Positions 7,856 through 15,667 of a stretch of 22,245 bases of DNA are shown in pieces. The DNA is from Chthoniobacter sp. (GTDB lineage Bacteria; Verrucomicrobiota; Verrucomicrobiia; Chthoniobacterales; Chthoniobacteraceae), in contig JANXWQ010000267.1 in assembly GCA_025351065.1 (NCBI GenBank), positions 1-22,245 of the forward strand, written 5' to 3'. Position 1 is the first letter of the stretch. Each line of letters opens with the position of its first letter. The notes beneath the pieces are model-generated. The model was not told the origin of the DNA, did not search any database, and saw only the letters and a list, made by a program, of their open reading frames with translations. The position numbers were made by a program, and so were the translations under genes.

Positions 7856-8548
7856 TCAATCCGCACCGAGCGCCGCGAGCACTGCGGCGATGTCGCCCAA
7901 GTCGTCGAAAAGAAAATCCGGCGCGTGGGTCGCGAGCTGGTCGCGGGTGAATTTGCCGGTGGCGATGGCGATGGCCTGCGCGCCGATGGCCCGCGCGCAG
8001 GTGATGTCGTGCGGCGTGTCGCCGAGGACGAAGATGCGCTCGGGCGCAAAGTCGACGCCGTGGCGTTCGAGCGCGCGGGCCTTGGCGAAATGGCCGAGCT
8101 GGTCGCGGTCGTGGTGGTCGTCGGCATAGGCGCCAAACTCGAAAAAATGCCACACGCCGTAGTGCAGCAGCTTGATCTCCGCGCCGCGGGCGAGATTGCC
8201 GGTGAGCAGCGCGAGCACCATGTCCGCGCGCGGCTTCAGCGCGTCGAGTAGCGGAAGGATACCAGGCAGCAGGCGGCCCGGAGTGCGGGGGATTTCGCGG
8301 GCGAGGTGGTGCAGGTAGCCGTCGAAAAAGGCGGCGATGTTTTCCAGCGTCTCCGGCAGCCGGTGCGCGGCCAGCATCCGCCGCACGATGCCCGAGTCGG
8401 TGCGGCCGGCGATCTCGATTTTGGAAAGGTCATCGTCGATGCCGAAGCGGTCGCGGAAGCCGAGGCGCAGCGCGCGCTCGCCCGCGCCGCCGGAGGTCAG
8501 CAGGGTGCCGTCGATGTCGAAGAGGATGAGCTTTTTTTCCGCAGTCAT
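7856..8548 (-). CDS. HAD-superfamily hydrolase (phosphoglycolate-phosphatase-like)
   Basis: This is a 230-residue cytoplasmic phosphatase. Motif I is FDIDGTLL (nucleophile Asp11, acid/base Asp13). An alpha-helical cap follows at about residues 20-90. Motif II is LLTGN, and motif IV is GDTPHDI with the metal-binding acids. The layout (DxDGTLL, C1 helical cap, GDTPHD) is that of the phosphoglycolate phosphatase/beta-phosphoglucomutase branch. The substrate cannot be assigned from sequence. I chose the ATG at 8546-8548, immediately ahead of the conserved N-terminus; a TTG six codons upstream is less likely. The gene is divergent from the plus-strand glycosyltransferase at 8638, with 89 bases between starts, so the promoters lie close together. 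Confidence 0.9.
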   Translation of the reverse strand: MTAEKKLILFDIDGTLLTSGGAGERALRLGFRDRFGIDDDLSKIEIAGRTDSGIVRRMLAAHRLPETLENIAAFFDGYLHHLAREIPRTPGRLLPGILPLLDALKPRADMVLALLTGNLARGAEIKLLHYGVWHFFEFGAYADDHHDRDQLGHFAKARALERHGVDFAPERIFVLGDTPHDITCARAIGAQAIAIATGKFTRDQLATHAPDFLFDDLGDIAAVLAALGAD

Positions 8549-8637
8549 GGGTGGAGAAAGTGGCAAACCCCGCGCCCCTTGTCACCCCGTCTTCCTGCCG
8601 CGCGGCACGGCGCGCGCTTACCCCTTTCGCCCGCCCG

Positions 8638-9849
8638 ATGAAAAAACCCGAACTCCTCATCCTCGCCCTCGCGCTGCTCGCCGCCGCGGCCAAGGTTTAT
8701 TGCGCGTGGACGACCATCGGCACGGCGGACGTCGCCTTTTTCGCGCAGTACGGGCACATCGTCGCCGAGCGTGGCGTGGCGGCGGTTTACCGCGAGGTGC
8801 CGATCTACAATCACCCGCCGCTGCTCACGGAATACATCGGCCTCGTGGCGGATTGGTCCGGCGGCTCGGGCCGGGCGGTGGCGCGGATGATCCGGCTGCC
8901 GGGCATCGCCGCCGACTTCGCGCTCGTGCTCACGCTGCTGTGGGTGCGGCGCAAAACGGGCCGCCCCGCGTGGTGGCTGCTGGCGCTCTTCGCGGTCAGC
9001 CCGGTGTCGTTCATGATCTCGGGCTACCACGGCAATTTCGACCCCTTCATCGCGCTCGGCCTCACCCTCACGGCCGCCGCGTGCCTCACCGGCGACGCCC
9101 GCCTCTGCGGCCTGCTCCTCGGCCTCACCGCGCAGGTGAAAGTGATCCCCGTCCTCGTCGCGCCGGTCTTCTTTTTCTTCTGGCTGCACCGGCGGCGCGC
9201 GGTGCCGTTCACCGTCACCGCCGCGGTCGTCACGCTCACCGGCTGGATCGTGCCGCTGCTCGAAGTGCCCGGCCTCTTTTTCCGCCAGTCCCTCGGCCAG
9301 TCGAGCATCTGGGGCTGGTGGGGCGTTTCCTTTTTGCTGCGCGCGACCGGCGTGCCCGCGCTGCACTCGTCGCTGCCGCCGTACGGGGCGGTGCAGAGCG
9401 TCATCATTCTTGTTTTCAAAATCGTCATCATCGGCGGCATCCTCGCGCTGGCGTGGCGGCGGCGCGTGCGGCCGGCGGTCGAGATTTTCTCCACGCTGGC
9501 GCTCGCGTTTCTCGTCTTCCTTGTCTTCGCGCCGGGCTTCGGTGTGCAGTATTTGCTGTGGCTCCCGCCCTTCCTGCTGCTGCGCTCGGCGCGCTGGTCG
9601 GTGGCAGTCATGGGTGCGTCGGCGGTCGGGCTGTTTGCATTTTACCACACCATTTCGGGCGGGCATTTGCCGTGGGACAAAGGGCTGGTCATTCAGCCGT
9701 TCATCGGCACCTGGGGGCCGTGGCTGCTCGTGCCGTGGGCGGTGCTCGCGGCGGGTCTCGGCGCGCAGTTTTTCGCGCTGCGCGCCAAGGCGGAGCCGGC
9801 ACCGGCCGAGCCCGCGCGCCGCTTGCCGCGCGTGAGCCGCGCGGCCTAG
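8638..9849 (+). CDS. Polytopic membrane glycosyltransferase (GT39/GT87-like)
   Basis: This is a 403-residue, very hydrophobic protein with roughly ten membrane helices. It begins with a helix (ELLILALALLAAAAKV) followed by a large first loop containing an acidic residue (GTADVAFFAQYG) and the YNHPPLL motif, typical of GT-C glycosyltransferases that use polyprenyl-phosphate sugars. GYHGNFDPF after the third helix is typical of GT87/ALG6-like proteins. GT-C enzymes transfer a sugar across the membrane to lipid, protein or polymer; the acceptor here is unknown. The ATG at 8638 is preceded by a C-rich leader (CCCGCCCG). The frame continues upstream, but that stretch is not membrane-like and overlaps the divergent promoter region. 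The next gene follows after 32 bases, so the two are probably co-transcribed. Confidence 0.82.
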   Translation: MKKPELLILALALLAAAAKVYCAWTTIGTADVAFFAQYGHIVAERGVAAVYREVPIYNHPPLLTEYIGLVADWSGGSGRAVARMIRLPGIAADFALVLTLLWVRRKTGRPAWWLLALFAVSPVSFMISGYHGNFDPFIALGLTLTAAACLTGDARLCGLLLGLTAQVKVIPVLVAPVFFFFWLHRRRAVPFTVTAAVVTLTGWIVPLLEVPGLFFRQSLGQSSIWGWWGVSFLLRATGVPALHSSLPPYGAVQSVIILVFKIVIIGGILALAWRRRVRPAVEIFSTLALAFLVFLVFAPGFGVQYLLWLPPFLLLRSARWSVAVMGASAVGLFAFYHTISGGHLPWDKGLVIQPFIGTWGPWLLVPWAVLAAGLGAQFFALRAKAEPAPAEPARRLPRVSRAA

Positions 9850-9881
9850 CCTGCGCGGATGCTTCCACACCGCCCGCACTC

Positions 9882-10778
9882 ATGAGCCTGCGTCTCGAAA
9901 TACTCCAGGTCGCGCGGCTCGCGCCGAAGCTGCTGGGCGATTCCACGGAGCTGGTGCGCGCGTTTTTTGCGCGGCAATTTTCCGCGGAAGGCGCCGGACG
10001 GGATCGCACCGGCCAGCCGGATTTGTATTACACGATTTTCGCGCTCGCGGGCCTCCACGCGCTCACCGCCGACCTCTCAACTCTCAACTCTCAACTCTCA
10101 ACCTCCTGGCTCAGCGGCTTTGGCGACGGCGCGGGGCTCGACTTCGTGCATCTCGGCGCGCTCGCACGGTGCTGGGCGGCGGTGGGTTTGGAAAAAATGC
10201 CCGCGGGTTTCGCGCCGAAGCTGCTCGCGCGGCTCGAGGCGTTTCGCGCGCGCGACGGCGGCTACGATGGCGACCCCGGCGCGGCGCACGGCAACGCCTA
10301 CGGCTGCTTCGTCGCCCTCGGCGCGTACCAGGATTTGCGCGCCGCCCAGCCCGCGCCGCTGCGCATGGTGCAGTGCCTGAAATTTCTCGAAACCCCCGAC
10401 GGCGCGTGGGCCAACGCCCGCGGCCTCCGCACCGGCTCGACCAACGCCACCGCCGCCGCCGTCACGTTGCTCCACCAACTCGGCATCCCGATCAATCCCG
10501 CCGTCGGCGACTGGCTGCTCACCCAGGCGCACCCGGACGGCGGTTTCCGCGCCATGCCCGCCGCGCCGCTGGCCGACCTGCTCTCCACCGCCACCACGCT
10601 CCACGCCCTCGCCTGCCTCGAAAAGCCTGTGCCCGAGCCCATCCGCGAGCGGTGCCTGGATTTTATCGACACGCTCTGGAGCGCCGCGGGCGGCTTCCAC
10701 GGCCACTGGGCCGACGACGACCTCGACGCCGAATACACTTTCTACGGCCTCCTCGCCCTGGGTCACCTTGGTTTGTAA
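9882..10778 (+). CDS. Prenyltransferase/terpene-cyclase-fold protein
   Basis: This 298-residue protein has repeated alpha-hairpin units ending in GG(F/Y) motifs (DGGYDGD, DGAWANA, DGGFRAM, GGFHGHW), the hallmark of the alpha6-alpha6 barrel of prenyltransferase beta subunits and squalene cyclases. The zinc ligands of protein prenyltransferases are not apparent. The helix after PLAD lacks the usual Cys, and the expected His before T-x-Y is Tyr (DAEYTFY). The squalene-cyclase DxDD is also not seen. It is therefore probably a fold relative of unknown activity; terpenoid, lipid or protein binding are all possible. Residues about 65-74 (LSTLNSQLST) are encoded by four copies of a 7-base repeat and look like an insertion in a loop. 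It follows the GT-C gene by 32 bases. The ATG at 9882 has a C-rich leader. Confidence 0.7.
   Translation: MSLRLEILQVARLAPKLLGDSTELVRAFFARQFSAEGAGRDRTGQPDLYYTIFALAGLHALTADLSTLNSQLSTSWLSGFGDGAGLDFVHLGALARCWAAVGLEKMPAGFAPKLLARLEAFRARDGGYDGDPGAAHGNAYGCFVALGAYQDLRAAQPAPLRMVQCLKFLETPDGAWANARGLRTGSTNATAAAVTLLHQLGIPINPAVGDWLLTQAHPDGGFRAMPAAPLADLLSTATTLHALACLEKPVPEPIRERCLDFIDTLWSAAGGFHGHWADDDLDAEYTFYGLLALGHLGL
10075..10102 (+). repeat. Tandem heptamer repeat (TCTCAAC x4) inside a coding sequence
   Basis: Four exact, uninterrupted copies of the heptamer TCTCAAC lie within the prenyltransferase-fold gene. The unit length is not a multiple of three, so gain or loss of one or two copies shifts the frame, while a change of three copies adds or removes seven residues. 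Its composition (low G, strand-asymmetric) differs sharply from the surrounding GC-rich coding sequence. Confidence 0.95.
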
Positions 10779-10833
10779 GCGGACGGCAAACGCCCTCGCC
10801 ATTGTCCCGCAGGCACCATAAGACAGCCGCTGC

Positions 10834-11727
10834 ATGACCCAGCCAGTAACTCCCCCTTTCTCTCAGCAACTGCTGCTGGCCGATGGGTGGCAGGACTACC
10901 AACTGCTGGACACCGGCGACGGGCTGAAGCTCGAGCGGTGGGGCGAGGCGGTGCTGGTGCGGCCCGATCCGCAGATCATCTGGCCGCAGCAAAGTAAGTG
11001 GGATAAGTGGGATGGGTGGTATCACCGCAGCGACACGGGCGGGGGACGCTGGGAGTTTCGCCGCGCGCTGCCGGAGTCGTGGACGCTGGGTTATGGCGGA
11101 CTTACTTTCAAAATCCGCCCGACGGATTTCAAGCACACCGGCCTTTTCCCCGAGCAGGCGGTGAACTGGGACTGGTGCGCGGAAAAAATCCGCACCGCCG
11201 GGCGGGAAGTAAGTGTGCTGAACCTGTTCGGTTACACCGGCGCAGCCACGGTCGCCGCCGCCGCGGCGGGAGCCAGCGTGTGTCATGTGGATGCCTCGAA
11301 AGGTGTGGTGCAGTGGTGCCGCGAAAACGCCGCGCTGTCCGGGCTCAGTGCGGCACCCATCCGTTACATCGCGGATGACTGTATGAAATTCGTCACTCGC
11401 GAGGTGCGGCGCGGGCGGCGTTACGATGCCATCGTCATGGATCCGCCGGCCTACGGGCGCGGGGCGGCGGGCGAGGTGTGGAAGCTGGAGGAACACCTAT
11501 GGCCGCTGCTGACGGAGTGCCGGGCTTTGCTCAGTGACCACCCGCTGTTCTTACTTATCAATAGCTATACGTCCAAGCTGTCGCCGCTAGTTATCGGGAA
11601 CTTGCTGACTGAGCTAATGGCGAAACACGGGGGTAACATCGCCGTGGGTGAGCTGGGCCTGCCCAGCCAGCGCAACGGGCTGACCCTGCCCTGCGGCATC
11701 TACGGACGCTGGGAGTCCTCAAAGTAG
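10834..11727 (+). CDS. Class I SAM-dependent methyltransferase (RlmI/RlmK-like)
   Basis: This 297-residue protein carries a Rossmann methyltransferase domain. Motif I, VLNLFGYTGAATVAAAAAGA, starts at about residue 128. HVDASKG (151-157) binds the SAM ribose. Motif IV is MDPPAYGRG (202-210), whose DPP is typical of RNA or amino-modifying enzymes of the RlmI/RlmK/Methyltrans_SAM family. The N-terminal 90 residues are strand-rich and include KWDKWDGW, encoded by a duplicated 9-base unit. The usual PUA domain of RlmI is not evident. It probably methylates 23S rRNA cytosine or another RNA base in the cytoplasm; the exact target is uncertain. It lies 55 bases after the prenyltransferase-fold gene and is followed immediately by a strong hairpin. 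Confidence 0.85.
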   Translation: MTQPVTPPFSQQLLLADGWQDYQLLDTGDGLKLERWGEAVLVRPDPQIIWPQQSKWDKWDGWYHRSDTGGGRWEFRRALPESWTLGYGGLTFKIRPTDFKHTGLFPEQAVNWDWCAEKIRTAGREVSVLNLFGYTGAATVAAAAAGASVCHVDASKGVVQWCRENAALSGLSAAPIRYIADDCMKFVTREVRRGRRYDAIVMDPPAYGRGAAGEVWKLEEHLWPLLTECRALLSDHPLFLLINSYTSKLSPLVIGNLLTELMAKHGGNIAVGELGLPSQRNGLTLPCGIYGRWESSK

Positions 11728-11747
11728 CTTGGGCTTTAGCCCAAGCT
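11726..11747. terminator. Perfect 9-bp hairpin between convergent genes
   Basis: AGCTTGGGC (11726-11734) pairs perfectly with GCCCAAGCT (11739-11747) around a TTTA loop. The hairpin overlaps the stop of the methyltransferase gene on one side and lies six bases from the stop of the convergent histidine kinase gene on the other. No long U-tract follows on either strand. It may be a bidirectional terminator, or a dispersed palindromic (REP-like) element placed between convergent genes. Confidence 0.5.
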
Positions 11748-11753
11748 GCTTTG

Positions 11754-13655
11754 CTAACCCGCCACGGGCACCGGTTCGAGCACGGCGCGGAGGGCGCGGA
11801 GGAGTTTGTCGGCGGTGTAAGGTTTTTCGAGGAAGACTTTCACTCCGAGCCCGTTGAGCACGGCCATGTTTTCCTTTTGAAAATGACCGCTGCTGGCGAT
11901 CACCCGCACGGCGGGATCGATTTTGCGCAGGGCGCGCACGAGGGCGATGCCGTCCATCTGCCCCATGGCCAGGTCGGTGAGCACGACGGCGATTTCGTCG
12001 CGGCGCTGGAAGTAGAGCGCCAGCGCATCCGTGCCGTCCTCGGCGGTGTAGGCACGGTAGCCGTGGGCGGCGAGCGTGCCGACGAGCGCCTCGCGGATGG
12101 CGGCTTCGTCGTCCACGACGAGGATCTGCTCGCCGGTGCCCTCGGCGACGGCGAGCTGGTCTTCCTTCGCGGCCACCGCGGCATCGGGCGAGGCGGGCAG
12201 AAAGACGGAAAAGGTGGTGCCCACGCCGAGCTTGCTTTGCAGGGCGAGCACTCCGCCGTGGCTTTTCACGATGCCGATGACCGTGGCCAGGCCGAGCCCG
12301 GTGCCTTTGCCCACTTCCTTCGTCGTGAAAAACGGATCAAAGATTTTTTCCATCGTCTCCGGCGTCATGCCGCTGCCGGTGTCGGTCACGCGCAGGGCGA
12401 CGTGCGGGCCGAGCTGCGCGCCGGGGTTCATGCTGACGAAATGCTCATCGATGTCCAAATTTTCGGCGGCGACGGTGAGCGTGCCGCCGTCCGTGCCCAT
12501 CGCATCCCGCGCGTTGACGCAGAGGTTGAGCAGCACCTGATGGATTTGCGTGGCGTCGCCCATGACGGTCCACAGCTCGGTTGGGAGATTGGTCTGGATG
12601 TCGATGTTGCGCGGAAAGGTCTGCGCCATGATTTTCGCCAGCTCGCTGATGAGGTGCTTCGGCTGGAGCAGCACGCGCTCGCCCTCCGCGCCGCGGGCAA
12701 AGGTGAGCACCTGTTTCACGATGCCCGCGCCGCGCTCGGCGCTGCCCTCGATGATGTTGAGCATCTTTTCGTCTTCGGGCCGGCTGAGGTCGCGGCGCAG
12801 GATGCTCGCCGCCATGAGGATGGGCGAAAGGATGTTGTTCAAATCGTGCGCGATGCCGCTGGCCAGCGTGCCGATGCTTTCCTGCCGCTGGGCGCGGAGA
12901 AACTGGGACTCGAGTTTTTTTGTTTCCGTGATGTCGGTGTCGATGACGAGCACGGACTGCGGCGTGCCGGCCTCGTCGCGCACGAGCGTCCAGCGGCTGT
13001 TCACGATGACATCGCGCCCGTCCTTGTGGCGGTGCGTGAGCTGGCCGTTCCACACGCCTTTGCGCAGCAGCTCGACCTCGGCCTCCATGACTTTGAATTT
13101 GTCGCTGATGAAAAGATCGGGCGCCTTGGCCCCCTCCGCCTCGGCTGGCGACCAGCCGTAGAGCCGCTCTGCGCCTTGATTCCAAAAAAGCAGGTGCTGA
13201 TCGAGGTCGCGCACGATGATGGCGTCGGAGGCGAGGTTGAGCAGCTTGGCCTGCTCGCGGTTGCGCTCCTCGGCGCGGCGCTGCGCGGTGCGGTCGATGC
13301 TGAGCACGAGCACTGCGGCGCGGCCCGCGAACGAAATTTCGTGCCAGGTGCTTTCGACGTTGAGCAGCGAGCCGTCCTTGGCGGTGTGCCGCCACGCGGT
13401 GCTGTCGCCACGCGTTTCGTTCGCCGCGGGCTCGGCGGGCTGCTGCTCGGGCTGGGCCATTTGATCCATGGTCATGGCGAGAAATTCCTCGCGCGCGTAG
13501 CCGTACTTGCGCACGGCCACGTCGTTCACCACGAGAAAGGCGAGCGTGGTCGCGTCCACCACCCACATGGGCAGCGGGTGCTCGTGAAAGAGCAGTTGAA
13601 AGCTGGCCTCGCGCTCGAGAGCGGGAGCGGCTGGCGTTTTGGGAGAGGGGATCAT
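11754..13655 (-). CDS. PAS-PAS sensor histidine kinase with C-terminal receiver domain
   Basis: This is a 633-residue hybrid kinase with no membrane segment. Domain order is PAS 1 at about 18-125, PAS 2 at about 138-250, HisKA at about 255-325 with GIAHDLNN (phospho-acceptor His270), and HATPase_c at about 365-490. The ATPase domain shows the N box (NARDAMG, Asn381), the G1 box (DTGSGM) and the G2 box (GKGTGLGLA). A receiver follows at 510-628 with the DDE acids (515-517), phospho-acceptor Asp561 and switch Lys611. It senses a cytosolic signal through its PAS domains; the cofactor is not apparent. No DNA-binding output is encoded, so the phosphate must pass to another protein, or the receiver is self-regulatory. 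I chose the ATG at 13653-13655; an upstream ATG at 13685 is possible. The gene is divergent from the GreA-type gene. Confidence 0.9.
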   Translation of the reverse strand: MIPSPKTPAAPALEREASFQLLFHEHPLPMWVVDATTLAFLVVNDVAVRKYGYAREEFLAMTMDQMAQPEQQPAEPAANETRGDSTAWRHTAKDGSLLNVESTWHEISFAGRAAVLVLSIDRTAQRRAEERNREQAKLLNLASDAIIVRDLDQHLLFWNQGAERLYGWSPAEAEGAKAPDLFISDKFKVMEAEVELLRKGVWNGQLTHRHKDGRDVIVNSRWTLVRDEAGTPQSVLVIDTDITETKKLESQFLRAQRQESIGTLASGIAHDLNNILSPILMAASILRRDLSRPEDEKMLNIIEGSAERGAGIVKQVLTFARGAEGERVLLQPKHLISELAKIMAQTFPRNIDIQTNLPTELWTVMGDATQIHQVLLNLCVNARDAMGTDGGTLTVAAENLDIDEHFVSMNPGAQLGPHVALRVTDTGSGMTPETMEKIFDPFFTTKEVGKGTGLGLATVIGIVKSHGGVLALQSKLGVGTTFSVFLPASPDAAVAAKEDQLAVAEGTGEQILVVDDEAAIREALVGTLAAHGYRAYTAEDGTDALALYFQRRDEIAVVLTDLAMGQMDGIALVRALRKIDPAVRVIASSGHFQKENMAVLNGLGVKVFLEKPYTADKLLRALRAVLEPVPVAG

Positions 13656-13801
13656 CGGGCAGGGCGCGGGTGCGCGCCGCGCCATGTCGTCTAGCGTTTG
13701 CGCGCCTAGGCGGGAAGCATTTTCACCCGGCAGCGGCGCGCACCGCCCGCGGGGAATTATGTCATGGACAAGCCGTGGGCGCTTCCTACGTTCCACACCC
13801 C

Positions 13802-15631
13802 ATGACTTCCGAAATTCAAAAAGCCGTCGAGGCCGGCAAACTCTCCACCGCCGCCGGCGCGGCGCTCGAAAAACTCCAGCCCGGCACTTTCGTGGTGCAT
13901 AAAAGCTGGGGCTTCGGCCAGATCGACGCGGTGAATTTTCTGGTCAGCCAGATGACCATCCATTTCAAGACGAAGAAGGGCCACCCGATGCAGCTCCAGT
14001 ACGCGGCGGAGACCCTCCAGGCCATCGAGTCCGACCACATCCTCGCGCAGATCGCCGCGGACGGCGCGGCGGTGAAAGCGCGCGCGAAAGACGATGCCGT
14101 GGGGCTCATGCGCTCGGTGCTCACGAGCTTCGGCGGCAAGGCCACGCAGGATCAAATCACCCAGGCGTTCGTGCCTACGGTGTTCAGCGACGCGGACTTT
14201 AGGAAGTGGTGGGAGGCCGTGAAGAAGACGCTGAAAAAGGACGGGCACTTCGTCGTGCCGGCGAAAAAGACCGACCCCTTTGAACTGCGCGCCGCACCCG
14301 TGGCGCACGCCGCGCAATTCCTCGCGGCCTTCACCAATGCCCGCCAGCTCAAGGATCAGCTCAACGCGCTCGACCAGATTTTGAAAAACACTGGCGAGTT
14401 TGCCGACCCCACCGCGCAGCTCGCGCCCGTACTCGCCACCGCCGACAGCCAGGCTCGCAAGAACCAGCGCCTCAACACCGCGCAAGCTTTGGAAATGCTG
14501 CTCGCCCGCGACGAGATCGCCGAGAAAGCGGGCCTCGCGAAAGCGCCGGACGCGCTCGGCGTCGATCAGGTTTTGCGCGATGAAAAGCGCCGGCTCGTCA
14601 CGCTCATCGCCGACCTGCCCGCGGCGAAACACAAACGCGTCTTCGCGGAACTGCCCGCCGCCTTTGGCGACGAATGGCCCGCCGTCGCGCTCGACTTTGC
14701 CACCCGCGGCAGCACCCGCGTCGTCACTGAAGCCGCGCGGCTGCTCGTGGAAAAAGGCCAGGTCGAGACGCTCATCAAAGGCATCGACCGCGAAATCTGC
14801 GACCACGCCATCACCTCGGAAACCCTGATCTGGCTTTGCAAAGAGCGCGATGGCGCCTTCGCCGACCTCGTCAATCCGCGCCTGCTCAGCTCCATCATCG
14901 GCGCGCTCGAGCGCGACCAGTTTGACGAAAACAAGCGCGACCGCCGCCTGCACGACCTGCTGCTCAACGACAAGGAACTCCTCCCCGACCTCATCGCCTC
15001 GGCCACCCACGAGGACATGCGCAACATCATGCAAAAGCTCATGCGCACGCCCGTCTTCGAGGAGCTGAACAAACGCTCCCTGCTCGGCCGCATCATCCGC
15101 CTTTTCCCCGAGATGCAGGCGCTCGTCTCCGGCGACAGCGACGCGAAGCAGGAGACCCTCGTCGTCTCGTGGGAAAGCCTCGAAAAGAAGAAGATCGCCT
15201 TCGACGAACTCGTGAACAAAACCATCCCCGAGAACATCAAGGAAATCAGCGTCGCCCGCAGCTACGGCGACCTGCGGGAAAACTTCGAGTTCAAGGCGGC
15301 CAAAGAAATGCAGCGCGTCCTCGGCCGCCGCCGCAGCGAAATGGAACGCGACCTCTCGCTCGCCCGCGGCACCGACTTTGCCAACGCCGACACCGGTGCC
15401 GTCAACATCGGCACGACCATCACGCTGCGCGAAATCGCCGACGGCCGCCTCGACATCTACAGCATCCTCGGCGCGTGGGACGGCGTGCCGGAAAAAGGCC
15501 TCGTCAGCTACCAGTCCGCGCTCGCCCAGGCGCTCCTCAGCCACAAACCCGGCGAGCAAATCAACGTCCCCACCGAGCACGGCGAACGGCTCGTGGAGAT
15601 CGAGAAGATCGAGGCTTACCGGAAGGGCTGA
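13802..15631 (+). CDS. Long GreA/GreB-type transcription elongation factor
   Basis: This is a 609-residue protein. The last 130 residues are a GreA module: a coiled-coil with the catalytic tip GDLREN (Asp490, Glu493, matching the E. coli GDLKEN tip that inserts into the RNA polymerase secondary channel), then the globular C-terminal domain. GreA factors stimulate RNA cleavage in backtracked polymerase. The canonical GreA is about 158 residues. Here about 470 extra residues precede it. The first part (PGTFVVHKSWGFGQIDAV) resembles a CarD-like or SH3-type polymerase-interaction domain, and the middle is all-helical. Long GreA proteins are known in Chlamydiae and other PVC bacteria. The ATG at 13802 has the leader CCACACCCC. 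It is probably the main GreA if the genome has no short copy. Confidence 0.85.
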   Translation: MTSEIQKAVEAGKLSTAAGAALEKLQPGTFVVHKSWGFGQIDAVNFLVSQMTIHFKTKKGHPMQLQYAAETLQAIESDHILAQIAADGAAVKARAKDDAVGLMRSVLTSFGGKATQDQITQAFVPTVFSDADFRKWWEAVKKTLKKDGHFVVPAKKTDPFELRAAPVAHAAQFLAAFTNARQLKDQLNALDQILKNTGEFADPTAQLAPVLATADSQARKNQRLNTAQALEMLLARDEIAEKAGLAKAPDALGVDQVLRDEKRRLVTLIADLPAAKHKRVFAELPAAFGDEWPAVALDFATRGSTRVVTEAARLLVEKGQVETLIKGIDREICDHAITSETLIWLCKERDGAFADLVNPRLLSSIIGALERDQFDENKRDRRLHDLLLNDKELLPDLIASATHEDMRNIMQKLMRTPVFEELNKRSLLGRIIRLFPEMQALVSGDSDAKQETLVVSWESLEKKKIAFDELVNKTIPENIKEISVARSYGDLRENFEFKAAKEMQRVLGRRRSEMERDLSLARGTDFANADTGAVNIGTTITLREIADGRLDIYSILGAWDGVPEKGLVSYQSALAQALLSHKPGEQINVPTEHGERLVEIEKIEAYRKG

Positions 15632-15635
15632 GCCG

Positions 15636-15667
15636 CTGTAGGGGAAGCGGCCAGCTTCCCCCTGCAG
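15636..15667. repeat. Strong hairpin, REP-like element or terminator
   Basis: CTGTAGGGGAAGC (15636-15648) pairs with GCTTCCCCCTGCAG (15654-15667) around a GGCCA loop, with 13 pairs including one G-T pair and one bulged C. It begins five bases after the stop of the long GreA gene. There is no U-tract, so a factor-independent terminator is not clearly formed. The form suits a dispersed palindromic element. Confidence 0.5.

Noticed and set aside
8545..9879. Minus-strand open frame antisense to the GT-C glycosyltransferase
   Set aside because: The peptide is extremely Arg/Glu/Gln rich with no hydrophobic core, and the sense strand gives a coherent membrane protein.
13757..15580. Long minus-strand open frame antisense to the GreA-type gene
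   Set aside because: The sense strand carries a clear GreA module, and the antisense peptide has no recognisable motif.
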